Virus record (IMG/VR): IMGVR_UViG_3300031772_000003
Span: 62,001 to 126,000 of that record
Direction: 5' to 3' (one strand)
DNA length: 64,000 nucleotides
DNA from: a virus
The notes below the pieces were generated by a model. The model saw only the letters and a list, made by a program, of their open reading frames with translations. It was not told the DNA's origin and ran no database searches. Below are positions 8,108 through 16,713 of the stretch, piece after piece. Every line of letters starts with the position of its first letter. The first letter of the stretch is position 1. Made by a program: the position numbers and the translations under genes.

Positions 8108-8666
8108 CGTCATCTCCTTTGGCCCCCTCCCGCCAGTCCACGAACCGGACCCGCGGGGCGAATGGGTCTTCCCTTGCATCACCCTCAAAGATGACGAGGA
8201 CTGAGGGGAATGGTGCCCCCACTGATCCTGCTACCCCCTCAAAGTGAATGCGTCCGCGGAGAAAGAGGATTTCCTTGGCTGCGGGGGCATTTTCTTGGAA
8301 CCATCGAGTGTCTGTCCTTGCCGGCAACAGGCATACCACGGTTGCCCCTGCTTCTGCTTCGATGCGAGCCTTATCGACCCATTTGCCTATGTCTTTTCCA
8401 TAAGGTGGGTTCAACCAGTTTGCCCCAACATATTCTGTCACGAGCATAGTCTTGAGGTCTATGCTAGGTAGTCCCCTACGATCCCACACCTGCTTCAACC
8501 CGTCCTGTTCCGGGCTGAAGAACTTAGGGGCCTTCGCATTGTCCGCGGTGGCGCACACGTCCAGGATGAACGGTTTGCCGATGTGGTGCTCGCACCTGCG
8601 GACCAGCCACCAAGGAGTTCCCCACTCCTGGTGATGGGAGCTAAAATGAACGGGGGAGACCGGCAT
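8094..8666 (-). CDS. Phage Dam-type DNA N6-adenine methyltransferase
   Basis: 190 aa, matching the phage Dam family: N-terminal HFSSHHQEWGTP, LDVCATADNAKAPKFFS, the catalytic NPPYGKDIGKWVDKA and LLPARTDTRWFQ are the family's signature blocks in order and spacing. The enzyme methylates adenine in host-type sites, commonly to protect phage DNA. The ATG at 8666 has AAGGAACT upstream. It is one of six methyltransferases within 20 kb. Confidence 0.93.
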   Translation of the reverse strand: MPVSPVHFSSHHQEWGTPWWLVRRCEHHIGKPFILDVCATADNAKAPKFFSPEQDGLKQVWDRRGLPSIDLKTMLVTEYVGANWLNPPYGKDIGKWVDKARIEAEAGATVVCLLPARTDTRWFQENAPAAKEILFLRGRIHFEGVAGSVGAPFPSVLVIFEGDAREDPFAPRVRFVDWREGAKGDDDAVA

Positions 8667-8669
8667 CTT

Positions 8670-8849
8670 TTAGTTCCTTCCTGCTGTTGATTGAGCCACC
8701 ACAGTAGCGAGGCAGTGGAGTAATTTGAGGCCGCTGGGGCTCGTACCCGAACTGGCTCGGCAATTGGCATGCGAACTGGCAACTGCTCTAGCAGCAGTCG
8801 GGTATCTCCTCGGGAGCGGTACAACGGCTTGTGACGGGGCTATAGCCAC
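8670..8849 (-). CDS. Possible small protein, 59 aa
   Basis: A GTG start at 8849 (GGGAG-CTTGGGGAA upstream) lies 15 bases after a stop, and the frame ends 3 bases before the Dam ATG, the spacing of real genes here. The product is Ala/Ser/Arg-rich with no motif. A second frame overlaps, so the call is weak. The stretch also has small inverted repeats. Confidence 0.35.
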   Translation of the reverse strand: MAIAPSQAVVPLPRRYPTAARAVASSHANCRASSGTSPSGLKLLHCLATVVAQSTAGRN

Positions 8850-8864
8850 TTCCCCAAGCTCCCT

Positions 8865-9158
8865 CTAGTTCGACTCCCAGGGCCGTTGCCCCTTATCCTG
8901 AGTGTCCCCGTCACCCTCATTGCCCTCTTCGTCCTCACACCATGCCGCTCCAGCCGCGGAGCATGGAGTGATACACCCGAACGTGGGGTCGTCGCGGGGG
9001 TCCGTGACCCCGCCCTTGGGGTCTACCACCAGGGGTACGACCACACCCGCATCAGTGAGGCCCCAGGCAATGAGGGGCTGGACCTCCATCTCATCACCCC
9101 CTTCGTGCATCACGAACCAGCCGTCTGCCGCGATTATCTGGACCAGTTTGCCACTCAC
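8865..9158 (-). CDS. Hypothetical acidic protein, 97 aa
   Basis: A GTG start overlaps the upstream stop (GTGA), with GGGGGA as SD. The N-terminal 50 residues look like a compact beta domain (GKLVQIIAADGWFVMHEG); the C-terminal 35 are strongly acidic. Not recognised. Confidence 0.65.
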   Translation of the reverse strand: MSGKLVQIIAADGWFVMHEGGDEMEVQPLIAWGLTDAGVVVPLVVDPKGGVTDPRDDPTFGCITPCSAAGAAWCEDEEGNEGDGDTQDKGQRPWESN

Positions 9159-9970
9159 TTGAGGTCCCCCTTCCTCCCCCTCTTGCCCCGGAAGTAGCTG
9201 CGGATCGCCAACTCGCCTTCCCGCTGCGGTGCCTCGGGCCGCAGCTTCGTGGGGTGAAACCAAAAGATTCCCTTGTCCTCTAGGCCCCGTGGATCAGTCG
9301 ATGCCCGCCAATGCACGCACATCCCTCTGCCCCCTTCCACGATCCTCAACCCGCACATCCTGCACAGCATCGGGACCAAGTGGTCGTCGGGGATGCTCGT
9401 CACGGTACTCGCGGTCTTGTAGGGCTCCGCGAGCATGCCTTTCCGAGCCATGACCTCCAAAAGGGCTGCCGTGGCAACGAAGCATCCACCCTGAACCCCT
9501 TCCCCCGGTATATAGGCCGGCGGCGGTGGGCCCCACGCCCGCGCGATCTTAGCCTTGTCTTTCTCATATACAAGGGCCCAGTGCTGGTTCTTGTAGTCGG
9601 GGTGGCCGACGAGCCCGATGTCCTCGGCATCGATGAGGCTGAGCAGGTACGCATCCGCTCCCTTCTGGAGCGCCAGGGTGTCGTAGTCGGTACTAAGGAA
9701 GTGGGATACGCCCCACTTCGCTTGGGCATGATGGATCGCATCGACCAGGAGGCCATAGAGCCCGGTGCCCCATCCCCAACGGCGTGTGGAGCAGTAAACT
9801 TCGCACCCCAACCACTTGCGCATCTGCTCCGCAAAACCGGGCCGGCCATCCACTGCGAGCATGATCGACGTAGTGGGGCCGCAGGCCCACTGGAGCGCGT
9901 CATAGGTATCGGCGACGAGGTTGGGGTAGTCGTGGCACCGAATACAAGCCACGAGATCAACGGTACTCAC
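9155..9970 (-). CDS. GT-A-like glycosyltransferase, paralog A
   Basis: 271 aa. The N terminus reads like GT-A glycosyltransferases (MSTVDLVACIRCHDYP), with a DYDT motif in the place of the metal-binding DxD. It shares CIRCH, GWGTGL, STDYDTLA versus SVDYDTLA, GLVG and YIPGEG versus YVPGEG, and the PDDHLVPMLC segment with the gene at 39996-40760, so the two are clear paralogs 30 kb apart. The sugar donor and acceptor are unknown. The GTG start overlaps the HAD gene and has GGAG eight bases upstream. Confidence 0.65.
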   Translation of the reverse strand: MSTVDLVACIRCHDYPNLVADTYDALQWACGPTTSIMLAVDGRPGFAEQMRKWLGCEVYCSTRRWGWGTGLYGLLVDAIHHAQAKWGVSHFLSTDYDTLALQKGADAYLLSLIDAEDIGLVGHPDYKNQHWALVYEKDKAKIARAWGPPPPAYIPGEGVQGGCFVATAALLEVMARKGMLAEPYKTASTVTSIPDDHLVPMLCRMCGLRIVEGGRGMCVHWRASTDPRGLEDKGIFWFHPTKLRPEAPQREGELAIRSYFRGKRGRKGDLK

Positions 9971-10364
9971 TCAACAATCTCCACAGGGCCTTGGCGACAG
10001 CCTGCTCCTGTCGCTCACCTAACAGCGCAGCGGCGACGGCATCCCACCCCGGGAACCCGCCGAAGTTACGGTCATCGATGTAGACATCGGCATAGACCTT
10101 GCGGCTCTCCCCAAGGTAGGTGAAGGGGTCAAAAAGTCCCGCGGGTAGTTCGTTCGCTCCTGCGATCATAATACCATGCTCGGAGAGCCAGAGCAGAGCA
10201 GCAGAGAGATCCTTGCCCTCCCTACAAGTCCAGAGGATGAGGTGATGCCCCACCGCAGCTAGCCGCTGCAACGTCTCCACGGCACCGGGCAGAGGCTTCC
10301 CGATCTCAGGGTACGAGTGCTCCACCACGGTCCCGTCAAAATCCACAGCGACCACCAGATGAAT
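9957..10364 (-). CDS. HAD-family phosphatase, probable ATT start
   Basis: About 135 aa. DFDGTVVEH is HAD motif I (nucleophile Asp and general acid-base Asp), LWTCRE fits motif II, and YIDDRNFGG fits motif IV; it looks like a small cap-less phosphatase of unknown substrate. The SD GAGGAG is six bases before an ATT codon at 10364, giving IHLVVAVDFDGT; the first canonical start, a GTG at 10355, is 15 bases from the SD. I favour ATT, but GTG is possible. Confidence 0.8.
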   Translation of the reverse strand: MHLVVAVDFDGTVVEHSYPEIGKPLPGAVETLQRLAAVGHHLILWTCREGKDLSAALLWLSEHGIMIAGANELPAGLFDPFTYLGESRKVYADVYIDDRNFGGFPGWDAVAAALLGERQEQAVAKALWRLLSEYR

Positions 10365-10374
10365 GGCTCTCCTC

Positions 10375-10752
10375 CTATCCCCGACCCTTGGGTCTCATAG
10401 GTCCGAGCGGCGTATCGGGTACGACGATCTGGCTCGCGGCCTGCCGCCGCAACTCCCGAAGCTGAGCAATGACGGCGGCAGTAGCGACTTGGAGGGCATT
10501 GGGGAGTTTCGCCACCGCCTCCTGTAGAGTCTTGGCCTCGATTGGAGCGTCGACGGGCACCTGCCCCACGGGGGTCAGCAGTGTTGCGTGGCCGAAGTAC
10601 ACGACCTCCCGATCCGGATCGGGCGAGCCATCTTCCCGCAGAGGCACCAGCACGCGCAGTCGGGCAGATCCCATGTCGGTAAGCGTCTCCTCTCGGTAGA
10701 GATTTTTCGCATCCAACTCAATGATCGGCATTCCCAGTTCCACGGCACTCAT
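10375..10752 (-). CDS. Hypothetical protein, 125 aa
   Basis: The start overlaps the upstream stop as ATGA. Beta-rich N-terminal part (RLRVLVPLREDG), then a helical region (KLPNALQVATAAVIAQLREL). It looks like a small phage accessory or virion protein but no family is recognised. Confidence 0.6.
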   Translation of the reverse strand: MSAVELGMPIIELDAKNLYREETLTDMGSARLRVLVPLREDGSPDPDREVVYFGHATLLTPVGQVPVDAPIEAKTLQEAVAKLPNALQVATAAVIAQLRELRRQAASQIVVPDTPLGPMRPKGRG

Positions 10753-11627
10753 TCTCGGCTCCTTGTCTCCGCGACGGCCTTCTCGACTCGCGGCACCGCG
10801 ATGTCCCAGAAGAAATGGGAATCGGCCTCCACACCTATCACTCTGCGGCCCGCACGGGCCGCTGCTTCAATAGTCGTCCCCGATCCCATGAAGGGGTCAC
10901 ACACAACGGTATCGGGTCCGTGTGTGAAGATTTGGATCAGCCGCTCGGGGAGTTCAAGAGGGAATGAAGCTGGGTGGCCTTTGTATCTGCCCGCTGGCAG
11001 CAACCACGCATCCTTGTAGATCGAAAGGTCGGGGATAGCGTTCTTGCCTCTCTGGCCCGTGCCACCACGATGGAACCATTGCCCCTTCGAGCCGAGCAGA
11101 ATCCACTCGTGGCATGGTCTCATGTACGGATCGCTATCACAACCGGCACGGGTCTCATTGGCGAAGCTGTCGGCCCCGTTGCTGCTCTTGACCCACACAA
11201 TGGGTTCTCGGACGTGGGGATCAATGGCGGCCATCATGTCGAAGACGCGGAAGCCCAGGGGCTCGATGCGGGCCTTACCCACGGTCTTCTCACTGCCCCT
11301 ATGGCTCCGGTACGCGGGGTCCCACCCAAACCAAGTGTGGTTGAACTTATGGTCACGCTGCCACCTGATGACGGGCGGGACGTTCACGGCGAGCGTCCCG
11401 CCGGTGCGGAGGAGCCGGTACGCTTGGCGCAACCACTGCTCCGTGAATACGTAGTAGCGGGGCCACGGCATCTCGTCGTTGACGGTGCCGTAGTCCATTC
11501 GGCAGTTATAGGGGGGAGACGTGACAATGAGGTCAACGCTTCCCTCCACTAACTGCGGCAGCACCGTCAAAGCATCACCGCAGTAGAGCGACACGGCCCC
11601 ATCAGAGGAGGACCAATCAGGGCTCAT
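10749..11627 (-). CDS. DNA methyltransferase (TSPPYN type), 292 aa
   Basis: Amino-methyltransferase with catalytic TSPPYN near residue 38 and the SAM motif DPFMGSGTT near the C terminus (beta-class order). The SPPY form is most often seen in N4-cytosine enzymes, but N6-adenine is possible. The central WVKSSNGAD and the target-recognition segment are intact. Start and stop both overlap neighbours by four bases, placing it in a tightly coupled run of genes. Confidence 0.9.
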   Translation of the reverse strand: MSPDWSSSDGAVSLYCGDALTVLPQLVEGSVDLIVTSPPYNCRMDYGTVNDEMPWPRYYVFTEQWLRQAYRLLRTGGTLAVNVPPVIRWQRDHKFNHTWFGWDPAYRSHRGSEKTVGKARIEPLGFRVFDMMAAIDPHVREPIVWVKSSNGADSFANETRAGCDSDPYMRPCHEWILLGSKGQWFHRGGTGQRGKNAIPDLSIYKDAWLLPAGRYKGHPASFPLELPERLIQIFTHGPDTVVCDPFMGSGTTIEAAARAGRRVIGVEADSHFFWDIAVPRVEKAVAETRSRE

Positions 11628-12043
11628 TCCGTTTCCTCTTTGACATACATCAACACTGCCCTTTGACGATTAGGGATCGTCAATCCGGGATAGCACTCCT
11701 TGGCCGTGAGGGTCAGCCGCTTCGCCACCACCTCCATCCTCACGGGCCAGCGGCGTAGCGCCCACGCCGCGAACCACCGGGCCTTGAGGGCCTGCCACCA
11801 ATCCTTGGGGTACTCCACCCGCATCTCCTCACTGATCTCATCCACGACGTGGCCCAGGATGAAACTACGGAAATGGAGGGCAAAATGGCTAGTCACGTAG
11901 TCACAATTCACAGACCAACTGCCGTTGCGTAATAGGTCCTCCGCAACCACAGCTTGGGCCTCTATGGCATAGCGATCCAGGACGATCTGCTTGAGACGCA
12001 TCTCGGCCATTTTTGCCACGTCGAGTTTAGTGGTAAGGTTCAT
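11624..12043 (-). CDS. Hypothetical protein, 139 aa
   Basis: The ATG at 12043 has AAAGGAAG upstream and overlaps the preceding stop (ATGA). Mixed helical protein with a Trp-rich middle (WWQALKARWFAAWALRRWP). No motif recognised. Confidence 0.6.
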   Translation of the reverse strand: MNLTTKLDVAKMAEMRLKQIVLDRYAIEAQAVVAEDLLRNGSWSVNCDYVTSHFALHFRSFILGHVVDEISEEMRVEYPKDWWQALKARWFAAWALRRWPVRMEVVAKRLTLTAKECYPGLTIPNRQRAVLMYVKEETE

Positions 12044-12303
12044 TTCTCTTCCTTTAATGGGCCTCCCGCCTTCTTGCGCTTCGCGGTGGGACCATATCTC
12101 AGTAGGATGTCGAGTTGGGTAGCCAGGTACTCCCGAGTATCGTATACCGCGGACCAGCAATTGGTACGGCTCAGGGCCTTGCAGGCTCGGCGGGCCGCCA
12201 GTAACGTTTCCCTGTTGGAAGAGTACAGTGCTCCACCGGCAGCTTCCATCGCCTTATCTAGCAAACAACAGCCGCGACGCCAACCTCGGGGTTTTCTCAT
12301 CAT
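12040..12303 (-). CDS. Hypothetical basic protein, 87 aa
   Basis: The ATG at 12303 has AAGGAG five bases upstream and overlaps the preceding stop. Basic at both ends, helical in the middle with three Cys. Not recognised. Confidence 0.55.
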   Translation of the reverse strand: MMRKPRGWRRGCCLLDKAMEAAGGALYSSNRETLLAARRACKALSRTNCWSAVYDTREYLATQLDILLRYGPTAKRKKAGGPLKEEK

Positions 12304-12611
12304 GCTTTCTCCTTCCTTGCGGCCTCGTTCAGGGGCCGCCGGGCACGGTTGCCTTTGCCGCAACGGCGTTCAGATGGCGGGCCTACCTTTCTCCGCCCAT
12401 CCCGCAACTCCTCCGTGACTTCGAGGCAGCGGCGGATGTGTGCTTCAAGCGGCTCAGGGTCCCCACGCAGGCTCGCCATGAGGGCTCGGACCGCATTTTG
12501 GGCCCAGTGGTGGCCGTTGCACATCACGCCCGCCCCACATTCAATCACGGTCTCGGTGAGGGGGCAGATGATCGCGTAAGCCGCGTTCTCCACGTCATTT
12601 TCGTCCAACAC
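12300..12611 (-). CDS. Hypothetical protein, 103 aa
   Basis: A GTG start at 12611 with AAGGAG six bases upstream. The N-terminal part carries Cys and His (CGAGVMCNGHHW), the C terminus is Arg/Lys-rich. Possible small metal- or nucleic-acid-binding protein; no family recognised. Confidence 0.55.
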   Translation of the reverse strand: MLDENDVENAAYAIICPLTETVIECGAGVMCNGHHWAQNAVRALMASLRGDPEPLEAHIRRCLEVTEELRDGRRKVGPPSERRCGKGNRARRPLNEAARKEKA

Positions 12612-12614
12612 GCT

Positions 12615-13307
12615 TCACTCCTTCTCAGTCTCCCTCAGCAACAGTCGAAACGGCCGGCTCCCCGGCTCCACGGCGATGCGCCCCAAGACCCCTCTGCCCA
12701 AGTACTTAGCAACGCATACCCTAGCCGTGGCCCCGCTCCTCCAATGATAGTCGATCCCGGCGAGAAGCTCCTTGATGGTACAGAGGGGGTGGGCCGCCAC
12801 GAACGCCTCCGCGGCCTCGCATGTGGCCCGGAAGTCGGTATAGAACCGGTACTTCGAGCCCGCCACGCCCATGCGCTGGTGATCGAGGCCACAGCACTCC
12901 AAGAGTCTCGTTGGCTTCTTCCTCATGAAACGGGCCTTATAGTCAATCTCCACGTCGCCGGCCTTGCCTACCCGCAGCACCCCGATGCCCTCATTCTGCA
13001 AGCACCGGTGCGCCACCGGCCCGATTCGGCTCCCCATCTTCTTGAAGCCCCTGCGGCGCACCTCGGGTATGGCGATGCTGATCCAGTTGGCCTCGTATGC
13101 CCAGTACATCGCCTGCTCCAGCACCGCGAAGCCGAAGGTGGTTTTGCAGGCAATGACCCACGCCACGCCGATGCTGCGGCGCAGCGCCACGAGATCAGCC
13201 CGTGGACACGAGCGGGCCAGTTGGACCTCGGGGTACACCTCCCATCCATCCGCAACGAGCCATGCGGAGACGGCAGCAGCCAACTTCTCCTCCGGCGCGT
13301 TAGGCAC
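12615..13307 (-). CDS. Putative PD-(D/E)XK-like nuclease fold protein
   Basis: 230 aa. WEVYPEVQL, then CPRADLVALRR, then VAWVIACKTTFG resembles the strand order and Asp/Lys positions of PD-(D/E)XK nucleases, but the usual ExK is replaced by CKT, so activity is doubtful. The C terminus (CTIKELLAGIDYHWRSGAT) looks like a winged helix. It lies between methyltransferase genes, which would fit a restriction-like partner. A GTG start overlaps the upstream gene by 8 bases. Confidence 0.45.
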   Translation of the reverse strand: MPNAPEEKLAAAVSAWLVADGWEVYPEVQLARSCPRADLVALRRSIGVAWVIACKTTFGFAVLEQAMYWAYEANWISIAIPEVRRRGFKKMGSRIGPVAHRCLQNEGIGVLRVGKAGDVEIDYKARFMRKKPTRLLECCGLDHQRMGVAGSKYRFYTDFRATCEAAEAFVAAHPLCTIKELLAGIDYHWRSGATARVCVAKYLGRGVLGRIAVEPGSRPFRLLLRETEKE

Positions 13308-13884
13308 CCGCCAGTCTCCGAAAGAGCACCAGGCACCGGAACCTATGGTTGGTGCTGCGGACCACGCCAATCACGCCGTCGAGAGCCCACTGCTTCTTCG
13401 AGTACATGGGCAGGACCTGATCGAACCACGCAACGCAGCCCCCGAGCTTTACAACTTTCCAACATTCTTGTAAAACATGATTGCGGTTCACCACCCGCGT
13501 CCCATAGTGATCCGCATCCTCAACGGAGTATGGTGGGTCAGCAATGATGAGGTCAAAGGAGTAACCAGCCCACTGAGGACACAACGAGAGGTGGTGGGCA
13601 TCGCACCTCACGTCACAGTCCGCGTCCTCACGAATGTCCACCCTCACGTAGTCCCCGGGGGCCAAGGAGCCACTAAAGAGGTGCATCACGTCTTTGGCAT
13701 CGGGGAATAGGGCCATGACACGCTTCACGAAGCCGGGGGGAAACGAGCCGTAGAGTCCGCTGCCCCTGTAGTCGTTGCCAAGCAGCCAGATGCCGTAGAT
13801 GCGGCCCTGCTGCACCACAGGTGGGGGCCACTTGGGGAACGCTGCGGCATAGGCATCAACTCGGTCTTGGAGGCTGAGGGCCAT
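13300..13884 (-). CDS. SAM methyltransferase-like protein (ADPPYS)
   Basis: 194 aa. VMHLFSGSL in the SAM-binding position and LIIADPPYS as catalytic motif indicate an amino-methyltransferase acting on DNA. It is shorter than the neighbouring enzymes and lacks an obvious separate target domain. The ATG at 13884 has a poor SD and overlaps the upstream gene by 29 bases, so the start could lie elsewhere. Confidence 0.7.
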   Translation of the reverse strand: MALSLQDRVDAYAAAFPKWPPPVVQQGRIYGIWLLGNDYRGSGLYGSFPPGFVKRVMALFPDAKDVMHLFSGSLAPGDYVRVDIREDADCDVRCDAHHLSLCPQWAGYSFDLIIADPPYSVEDADHYGTRVVNRNHVLQECWKVVKLGGCVAWFDQVLPMYSKKQWALDGVIGVVRSTNHRFRCLVLFRRLAGA

Positions 13885-14662
13885 TCTGTAGGTCCAGTAG
13901 GGTCCGCGTTACCCGCTCACATGCGAGCGCGAAATAGTCCTGTCTGATCTCGATGCCAATAGCTTTGCGGCCCACCCGTATTGCCGCCTCCATAGCCGTC
14001 CCGGAGCCCATCATCGGATCAAGTACCGTGTCGCCTGGGTTGGAGCTATGCAGGATCGCCCGGGTCGCCAAGGCCATTGGCATCTGCGCGGGGTGAGCCT
14101 TCCGCTTCGTGCCCGGTGCCAGGACCGCCTCCTTCGAGGCCATGCAGCCGCCGCTCACGAACGGGATGTCGTCCCAGATGTCCTTGATGCTGCACCCTTT
14201 GTTAGTCCGCCCCCATGGCAGCGCCGCCTTAGAGACGCGGCGCTGCACCCCATGGTTGAAAATGTAGCTGTGGGGGTCCATGACGTAGTAAAGGATAGGT
14301 TGGTAGCCGAGGCAATATCGAGTCCTGGCCGGCATCGAGGAGTTGAACCAAACGATCAGGTTCCGGAACGCCGCGTAGGTGCCGAGGATCGCCATCATGT
14401 CCCCAACCCGCTCCTGCCGCGTCATCACGTAGATCGACCCGTTGAACGTGACTCGGCTACAGATGTGGCTGAGACAATGCCCAATCCACGCCACGTAAGC
14501 CTCCGGGGCCATCTCATCCTCGTAATCCTTGCCGAGATTGAATGGGGGGTCCACGAAGGCGAGATGGACGCTGCGGGCAGGCAGCTGGGGGAGGACCTCG
14601 CAGCAATCCCTTTTATACAGCGCTACGGAACCATTGGGTGAAGTCCAGTCAGGACTGAGCAT
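13856..14662 (-). CDS. DNA methyltransferase (DPPFN type), 268 aa
   Basis: Catalytic DPPFN at about residues 38-42 and a SAM-binding DPMMGSGTAMEAA near residue 225, the beta-class order. VWFNSSMPARTRYCLGYQPI in the middle matches the conserved region after the catalytic motif. Complete length for the family. It overlaps both neighbours. Confidence 0.9.
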   Translation of the reverse strand: MLSPDWTSPNGSVALYKRDCCEVLPQLPARSVHLAFVDPPFNLGKDYEDEMAPEAYVAWIGHCLSHICSRVTFNGSIYVMTRQERVGDMMAILGTYAAFRNLIVWFNSSMPARTRYCLGYQPILYYVMDPHSYIFNHGVQRRVSKAALPWGRTNKGCSIKDIWDDIPFVSGGCMASKEAVLAPGTKRKAHPAQMPMALATRAILHSSNPGDTVLDPMMGSGTAMEAAIRVGRKAIGIEIRQDYFALACERVTRTLLDLQNGPQPPRPS

Positions 14663-14942
14663 TCAGGGCCTCTCGCTTCCGCCGCAGAGCCTTGAGGACC
14701 GCCGCCTTCATGTCCTGGATACAGTGCCAGCAAGACTCGCAAGCCACAAGGCCCAAAGGCCCGGGGAGGAGCCGCCAGTGGTGGGTGTGCCTGCGGCACG
14801 TCTTGACTTGGCAGACCCGAAATGTAGGTTGCTGGGGCAGCCGATGGCCTTTCCAAGGCCCCTCCCCATTGGGGAGATAGAAGGGGCCCTGCCGCCCCCT
14901 GAGATCGGGCTCCCGTGCGTCAACATCATCTTCAGCCATCAT
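14649..14942 (-). CDS. Small zinc-binding protein, 97 aa
   Basis: The segment CQVKTCRRHTHHWRLLPGPLG followed by CESCWHC gives a Cys/His cluster of zinc-binding type. The C terminus is a basic helix. The start is one of two adjacent ATGs overlapping the upstream gene. No family recognised. Confidence 0.55.
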   Translation of the reverse strand: MMAEDDVDAREPDLRGRQGPFYLPNGEGPWKGHRLPQQPTFRVCQVKTCRRHTHHWRLLPGPLGLVACESCWHCIQDMKAAVLKALRRKREALNAQS

Positions 14943-15372
14943 CTACTGTCCCGTTGCTGATGAAGACCTGACTCTGCGTTAGGACCGAGTTGATGAGCCT
15001 CCGCATCTCATCCGAGCCGAGGAGTGGCCGCAGGGCCTCAATGAACTCCCCCTCGGTGCTGATGTTAATTTGCGCAGCCTTCCTGGGGTAGCGCGGGGTG
15101 AGGATCAGCGGGTACATCATAACCCCGTGCCTGATGGATAGCAACGGTATCCCAAGGTGGTCCAAGCAGGGAGCTACGAGGTCGAGCGTGTAAATAAAGT
15201 CGGGCTCTGCATCGCTAAGCCGTGGTGGATCAGGCTCTCCCCGATGCACCCGTGCCAGCACGACGTTGCGCATGCGCCGGCCCAGTTCAGCCGCCACTAA
15301 CTGAAGGACCGCGGCGGGGGTACGCTGCTTCACACAGCCAAAAACAGGAGGCCAGAGGTCTAAGACACACAT
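14932..15372 (-). CDS. Hypothetical protein, 146 aa
   Basis: The ATG at 15372 has GGAG seven bases upstream. N-terminal helix, then a hydrophobic alpha/beta stretch (CLDHLGIPLLSIRHGVMMYP). No motif seen. Confidence 0.55.
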   Translation of the reverse strand: MCVLDLWPPVFGCVKQRTPAAVLQLVAAELGRRMRNVVLARVHRGEPDPPRLSDAEPDFIYTLDLVAPCLDHLGIPLLSIRHGVMMYPLILTPRYPRKAAQINISTEGEFIEALRPLLGSDEMRRLINSVLTQSQVFISNGTVDDG

Positions 15373-15384
15373 CACACATCTCCT

Positions 15385-16689
15385 CTACGTTTGGATGTCT
15401 TTCAGCTTCTCTACCTCCGCGAGGCCGTGGGAAGCGACCCAGCCCAAGACCTTGCGGAACGCCTCGACGTAGCACCCAATGAGATCAGTCGTGTTGGGAG
15501 GATGCACGCCGCCAATGTAGCTGTGTCGGGCAATGAACTCCGTCGCCACTGGATAATCCTCACCGCGATAGTCGATCCGGCGGCCCCAGGGGCAGGTCCA
15601 CGGGCAGCCCCGGCCATACCCAGCCCGTTGCTGAAACACGTCCTGAGCCGGGACGGGACGGGTCTGCCACTGGCCCAGTGGCACCCCCTCGGCTCGCAGG
15701 GCCTTGACCACGGCGGCCTTGAAGGTGCCGGTGTAGTTGGCGGGGATACCGATGTCCTCGGGCCTCCACGCCACGACGTAGTTGTAGAAGACCTCATGCC
15801 TGCCGTACCGGGGCATAGGGGTAGCGACGCCTCGGATGCCGGTGAGTCCCACCGTGAGGCCCGATGCGAGTTCACGTCTCAGCAGATTCCTCTCCTCCAG
15901 GTGCCGGAGTTGGGACCTACAGAATGCATTGGCCCACTCCGTGGAGCGGTACATCCACCCAATTCCCAGAGCGTTGTAAAGCCGTTCACTACTAGGCCGG
16001 TGGTCTTCCCCGAACTCCCGCATCCTCCGGGCCCTGTCGGCGATTTCGTCGTCGTCGGTCGTAACAAGCCCTCCCTCGGCACTTGAGAGGTTCTTGGAGC
16101 GGTTGGTCGAGAAGGCAGTGGCGCGTGCCACAGAGCCCACCCTACGGCCCTTGTAGGAGGCACCATGGGCCTGGCACGCATCGGCAACGACGACAAGCCC
16201 ATGGATACGGGCGATGGGCAGGATCGCGTCGTAGTCACACGGCATCCCGTGGATGTCCACGGGGACGATGGCGCGGGTGTGGTCCGTGATGGCCGCCTCA
16301 ATGCGGGCGGGGTCCATCGTCCCATCCACGGGGTCGATGTCCACGAACACGGGTATGGCGTTCTGATGGAGGACCGCCGCGGCAGTGGCCCAGTACGTCA
16401 GGGCGGGTACGATGACCTCATCCCCTGGGCCTATGCCAGTAGCGGAGAGGGCGATGTGGATCGCGGCGGTGCCTGAATTGACGACGAGGGCATGCTTCAC
16501 GCCACAGTACTCTGCCCATTCCTTCTGGAGCGCGAGGGCATTGGGGGCGTGGGTGCCGTGCAGGATGCCGCTGTCGAATACGGCCATCACGGCGTCACGG
16601 TCTTCTTGGGTGATAGTGGGCCAAGACTGAACCGCTCCCTCGGGGATGGCTCGGGGGCCACCTAAAATAGCGAGATCGGAACTAGGCAT
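15385..16689 (-). CDS. DegT/DnrJ/EryC1/StrS aminotransferase
   Basis: 434-aa PLP enzyme that typically transaminates keto-sugar nucleotides. The PLP-phosphate region NSGTAAIHIA, the cofactor Asp170 in ADACQAHG, and the Schiff-base Lys199 in TNRSKNLSSAEGG are present. Full length for the family. In phages such enzymes supply amino-sugars; the nearest sugar genes are a glycosyltransferase-like gene at 9.2-10.0 kb and the cassette at 40-47 kb. The ATG at 16689 has AAGGAGG upstream. Confidence 0.92.
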   Translation of the reverse strand: MPSSDLAILGGPRAIPEGAVQSWPTITQEDRDAVMAVFDSGILHGTHAPNALALQKEWAEYCGVKHALVVNSGTAAIHIALSATGIGPGDEVIVPALTYWATAAAVLHQNAIPVFVDIDPVDGTMDPARIEAAITDHTRAIVPVDIHGMPCDYDAILPIARIHGLVVVADACQAHGASYKGRRVGSVARATAFSTNRSKNLSSAEGGLVTTDDDEIADRARRMREFGEDHRPSSERLYNALGIGWMYRSTEWANAFCRSQLRHLEERNLLRRELASGLTVGLTGIRGVATPMPRYGRHEVFYNYVVAWRPEDIGIPANYTGTFKAAVVKALRAEGVPLGQWQTRPVPAQDVFQQRAGYGRGCPWTCPWGRRIDYRGEDYPVATEFIARHSYIGGVHPPNTTDLIGCYVEAFRKVLGWVASHGLAEVEKLKDIQT

Positions 16690-16713
16690 TGGGAGCCTCC
16701 TTCCAATCCGATT

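Noticed and set aside
8495-8824. 109-codon minus-strand frame crossing the Dam start
   Set aside because: It overlaps the well-supported Dam-type gene in another frame; only the short frame at 8670-8849 fits the gap.
8826-8889. Possible plus-strand tRNA (CAACGGC/GCCGTTG stem with TTCGACT)
   Set aside because: Apart from a 7-bp acceptor-like stem, no T stem or anticodon stem pairs properly.
12228-13547. 439-codon plus-strand open frame
   Set aside because: It crosses four coupled minus-strand genes and has no recognisable domain; shadow of GC-rich third positions.
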